Shown here: positions 5,592-7,237 of the stretch, in pieces
Numbering within the stretch: the first letter of the stretch is position 1
Layout: every line of letters starts with the position of its first letter
Assembly (NCBI GenBank): GCA_016208065.1
Contig: JACQYU010000005.1
Coordinates: 1 to 7,237, forward strand
DNA from: Candidatus Falkowiibacteriota bacterium
GTDB taxonomy: Bacteria > Patescibacteriota > Patescibacteriia > Patescibacteriales > GWC2-42-12
Direction of reading: 5' to 3'
Length of the DNA: 7,237 nt
Notes under the pieces: model-generated
Database searches by the model: none
The model's input: only the letters and a program-made list of their open reading frames with translations
What the model was told of the DNA's origin: nothing
Position numbers and translations under genes: made by a program

Positions 5592-5644
5592 TTCATTGTA
5601 GTTTTTAGGAAATTTAAAACAAGTTTTTTAAAAGCTACAATGAA
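5592..5644 (+). repeat. 16-bp near-perfect inverted repeat in the leader
   Basis: TTCATTGTAGTTTTTA (5592-5607) and TAAAAGCTACAATGAA (5629-5644) are inverted repeats differing at one position, which still pairs as G-U in RNA. The 21-base spacer is AT-only apart from a GG and an AAAAC/GTTTT pairing. The right arm contains the ATG (5640-5642) of the small ORF, so the hairpin would bury that start. It lacks a T-run and is not a terminator. It may be an RNA control hairpin, a dimeric protein operator, or the remains of a small mobile element. Confidence 0.5.
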
Positions 5645-5771
5645 CTGCGAGCCTGAAGATTTGAATAAATTAAAGCAGTTAATAAATAAGGCTAAAGCAG
5701 AAGGGCATAAGGGAATAAAATTTAATTGCCAGGCCGGCCAGCAAATTATTAAAAATATTAACCTCGCCTAA
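5640..5771 (+). CDS. Possible 43-residue small protein, unrecognised
   Basis: This short frame from ATG 5640 to TAA 5769-5771 encodes a Lys- and Asn-rich, mostly hydrophilic peptide. It begins MNCEPEDLNKLKQLINKAKA, probably an amphipathic helix, and has two Cys residues (3 and 30) and a C-terminal part KGIKFNCQAGQQIIKNI. Codon choice (AAA, GAA, GCC GGC) resembles the neighbouring genes. There is no Shine-Dalgarno sequence, and the start lies in the arm of the inverted repeat, so translation is doubtful. It could be a genuine small gene, the end of a decayed gene, or part of an untranslated leader. It ends 43 bases before the TrmB-family gene, on the same strand. No family is recognised. Confidence 0.35.
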   Translation: MNCEPEDLNKLKQLINKAKAEGHKGIKFNCQAGQQIIKNINLA

Positions 5772-5802
5772 CCTCTCTTCTGCCAGCCGGCGGAGTAAAA
5801 AG

Positions 5803-5808
5803 AGGAGG
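5803..5808 (+). promoter_or_regulatory. Strong ribosome binding site of the TrmB-family gene
   Basis: AGGAGG lies six bases before ATG 5815 and settles that start; an ATG at 5810 in another frame ends after four codons. Upstream CTCTT (5775-5779) can pair with AAGAG (5800-5804) around a GC-rich palindrome (CCAGCCGGCGG, 5783-5793), partly covering this site. That suggests possible but unproven masking. Confidence 0.7.
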
Positions 5809-5814
5809 AATGAT

Positions 5815-6564
5815 ATGGATATAGCAATTTTTAAAAAATTAGGCCTGGGCGACAAAGAAACCGCGGTATATTTGTCTTTGCTTGAGCATGGCGCCAGCTC
5901 GGTCAGAAATTTAGCGGCTTTAACCAATTTAAACCGCGGCACGGCTTATGATATTTTAAAAAAATTGCAAGAAGTCGGGCTGGTAAGTTTTTTTCATAAA
6001 AACACCAAACAGAATTTCGTAGCCGAAGATCCGGAAAGAATTTTAAAATTATTAGCTGACCGCGAGCAGGATCTTAAAAAAGCCGAAGAAAAAATAAAAG
6101 AATTAATACCCGAATTAAGGTCGCTTCAGGAAAAAGGCGGCGGCAAGCCGACTACTAAATTTTATGAAGGCAAAGCCGGCATAAAATTTATTTTGGATGA
6201 TGTTTTAAATTCGGCCAAAGAGCTGGAAATTAAAGAATATTATATTTATTCCGCGGCCGGGGTGCGCGAAGATGTTTATGGCGCTTATCCAGATTTTAAT
6301 GAAAAGAGGATTAAGGGCGGCGTAAAAGCCAATACGATTTCTTTATCAGAAGGCGGCGGAACTTATGGCATAGATGAACGCAAGTGGCTTAAGACTGAAA
6401 AATCAAGCGCCGGCAATATGACCTATATTTTAATTTACGCGAATAAATGCGCTTTTATTTCACGCGACAGCCATAATAGTCCGGTAGGAGTGATTATTGA
6501 AAATAAAATGATTTATGAAACGCAGAAAATTTTATTTTTGCAAATATGGAATTCTATAAAATAG
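5815..6564 (+). CDS. TrmB-family transcriptional regulator
   Basis: TrmB-type proteins are DNA-binding regulators first known from archaea, where they sense sugars; they also occur widely in Patescibacteria. The 249-residue protein has a winged helix at about residues 5-65, with LGLGDKETAVYLSLLEHG, the recognition region NLNRGTAYDILKKLQEVGLV, and the wing. A charged helical segment at about 73-106 is a likely dimerising coiled coil. The C-terminal domain (115-249) opens with TKFYEGKAGIKFILDDVL, typical of the TrmB effector domain, and ends GVIIENKMIYETQKILFLQIW. There is no signal peptide or membrane segment. It starts at an ATG with a strong Shine-Dalgarno sequence and ends in TAG. glmS begins 57 bases downstream on the same strand with no terminator between, so the two may be co-transcribed. 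Control of amino-sugar metabolism is a guess from adjacency; the ligand is unknown. Confidence 0.85.
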   Translation: MDIAIFKKLGLGDKETAVYLSLLEHGASSVRNLAALTNLNRGTAYDILKKLQEVGLVSFFHKNTKQNFVAEDPERILKLLADREQDLKKAEEKIKELIPELRSLQEKGGGKPTTKFYEGKAGIKFILDDVLNSAKELEIKEYYIYSAAGVREDVYGAYPDFNEKRIKGGVKANTISLSEGGGTYGIDERKWLKTEKSSAGNMTYILIYANKCAFISRDSHNSPVGVIIENKMIYETQKILFLQIWNSIK

Positions 6565-6585
6565 TTTTTATTTAATAAATAATAT

Positions 6586-6611
6586 GCCATTCGCGCCAGG
6601 CTCGCGATGAC
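6586..6611 (+). repeat. Short palindrome between regulator and glmS
   Basis: TCGCG (6591-6595) and CGCGA (6603-6607) form a 5-bp stem around CCAGGCT, flanked by GCCAT and TGAC. On the reverse strand it reads like a degenerate GTCAT-CGCGAG...GCGAA repeat of the kind scattered through many bacterial intergenic regions. Only one copy is in the window, so repeat status is not proven. Confidence 0.3.
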
Positions 6612-6621
6612 AATAAAAATT

Positions 6622-7237
6622 ATGTGCGGAATTGTCGGTTATATTGGAAAAAATAATGCTTTGCCGTTTTTAATTGACGGCTTAAGGCGCTTAGAATATC
6701 GCGGCTATGATTCAGCCGGCATCGCTTTATTAAGCGGTGGAGAGGTTTTCACGGTTAAATCGGTGGGACGGATTAAAAATTTAGAAGATAAATTAGGTAA
6801 AAGCGGAATGAAGCAGGCGGGCAATTCAGGCATTGCCCATACGCGCTGGGCGACTCATGGCAAACCGACCGAAGCTAACGCGCATCCTCATACCGATTGC
6901 CATAATAAAATTTGGCTGGCGCATAACGGCATTATTGAAAATTATAAAGAGCTGAAAAACCGCCTGGAGCTAAGCGGCCATAAATTTAAATCGGAAACCG
7001 ATACCGAAGTTATCGCTCATTTAATAGAAGACTTATATCAAGGCAATTTAACTGAAGCTTTAGTTAAAGCTCTGCCGATGCTAAAGGGTACTTATGGCTT
7101 GGTTTTATATCACGCGGACGAACCCGATAAAATATTAGCCGCCAGATGCGGTTCGCCTTTAGTCGTCGGCTTGGCGGAAAATCAAACGATTATTGCTTCG
7201 GACATTTCAGCTATTGTAAGCCATACGCGCCAAATTA
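6622..7237 (+). CDS. glmS: Glutamine-fructose-6-phosphate aminotransferase (isomerizing), N-terminal part (3' truncated by window)
   Basis: GlmS makes glucosamine-6-phosphate from fructose-6-phosphate and glutamine, the first step toward UDP-GlcNAc for peptidoglycan and surface glycans; it acts in the cytoplasm. The 205 visible residues cover the class II glutamine amidotransferase domain: MCGIVGYIG with Cys2 as the N-terminal nucleophile, RGYDSAGIA (27-35), HTRWATHG (73-80, glutamine-binding Arg), HNGII (101-105, oxyanion Asn-Gly), SETDTEV (124-130), GTYGLV (156-161) and SPLVVGL (178-184). The two sugar isomerase domains lie beyond the window; family length is about 600 residues. ATG 6622 must be the start because Cys2 has to follow the initiator Met. 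No Shine-Dalgarno sequence is seen, which would fit coupling to the upstream regulator gene or leader-independent starting. The 57-base gap is too short for a glmS ribozyme. Asparagine synthetase and PurF share the domain but differ in these motifs. Confidence 0.96.
   Translation, partial: MCGIVGYIGKNNALPFLIDGLRRLEYRGYDSAGIALLSGGEVFTVKSVGRIKNLEDKLGKSGMKQAGNSGIAHTRWATHGKPTEANAHPHTDCHNKIWLAHNGIIENYKELKNRLELSGHKFKSETDTEVIAHLIEDLYQGNLTEALVKALPMLKGTYGLVLYHADEPDKILAARCGSPLVVGLAENQTIIASDISAIVSHTRQI

Noticed and set aside
5679..5942. Reverse-strand 87-codon frame over the regulator start
   Set aside because: It overlaps the well-supported TrmB-family gene and its Shine-Dalgarno sequence; no motif or own promoter seen.
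6565..6621. glmS ribozyme upstream of glmS
   Set aside because: The gap is 57 bases, far too short, and no conserved ribozyme core is visible.

Overview
The window looks like part of a genome from the candidate phyla radiation (Patescibacteria), probably a Parcubacteria-like lineage. This is inferred from AT-rich coding DNA read with the standard code, a 23S rRNA gene interrupted by group I introns, short GC-rich palindromes scattered through the rRNA and spacers, a reduced L1-stalk helix in the 23S rRNA, no 16S gene next to the 23S, and a TrmB-type regulator. No marker protein is present that would fix the phylum.

Layout. Bases 1-537 are the 3' half of pilT, the type IV pilus retraction ATPase. 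Bases 538-979 are a 440-base leader region. It holds a near-consensus sigma70-type promoter (591-618) and a tiny possible leader ORF (649-690). It also holds four mutually complementary segments (664-734) that could fold as antiterminator or terminator, with a boxA-like motif inside the switch. Several hairpins follow. Bases 980-5210 are a 23S rRNA gene of about 4.23 kb, of which about 3.26 kb is exon. Two group I introns interrupt it: 3317-4055 at E. coli-equivalent site 1951, encoding a LAGLIDADG homing endonuclease, and 4685-4921 at site 2593, with no ORF. In both, P1, P10, P3-P7 and P9 can be drawn, so the splice sites are predicted to the base. The exons also carry a roughly 134-base inverted-repeat insertion (3105-3238) and enlarged helices.

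A folded spacer RNA (5245-5343) separates 23S from 5S rRNA (about 5367-5482). The 5S lies inside a 25-bp helix whose 3' arm ends in a T-run, so the same helix can serve processing and termination. No tRNA lies in the spacer. After the rRNA unit, an extended -10 promoter (5519-5547) leads into a long inverted repeat, a 43-codon possible small gene, a TrmB-family regulator with a strong Shine-Dalgarno sequence (5815-6564), and the 5' part of glmS (6622 to the window end), all on the + strand.

Together: a free-standing 23S-5S transcription unit with its own promoter and possible attenuator sits between a pilus motor gene and a regulator-glmS pair. The regulator may sense a sugar or sugar phosphate and act on amino-sugar synthesis, but only gene adjacency supports that.
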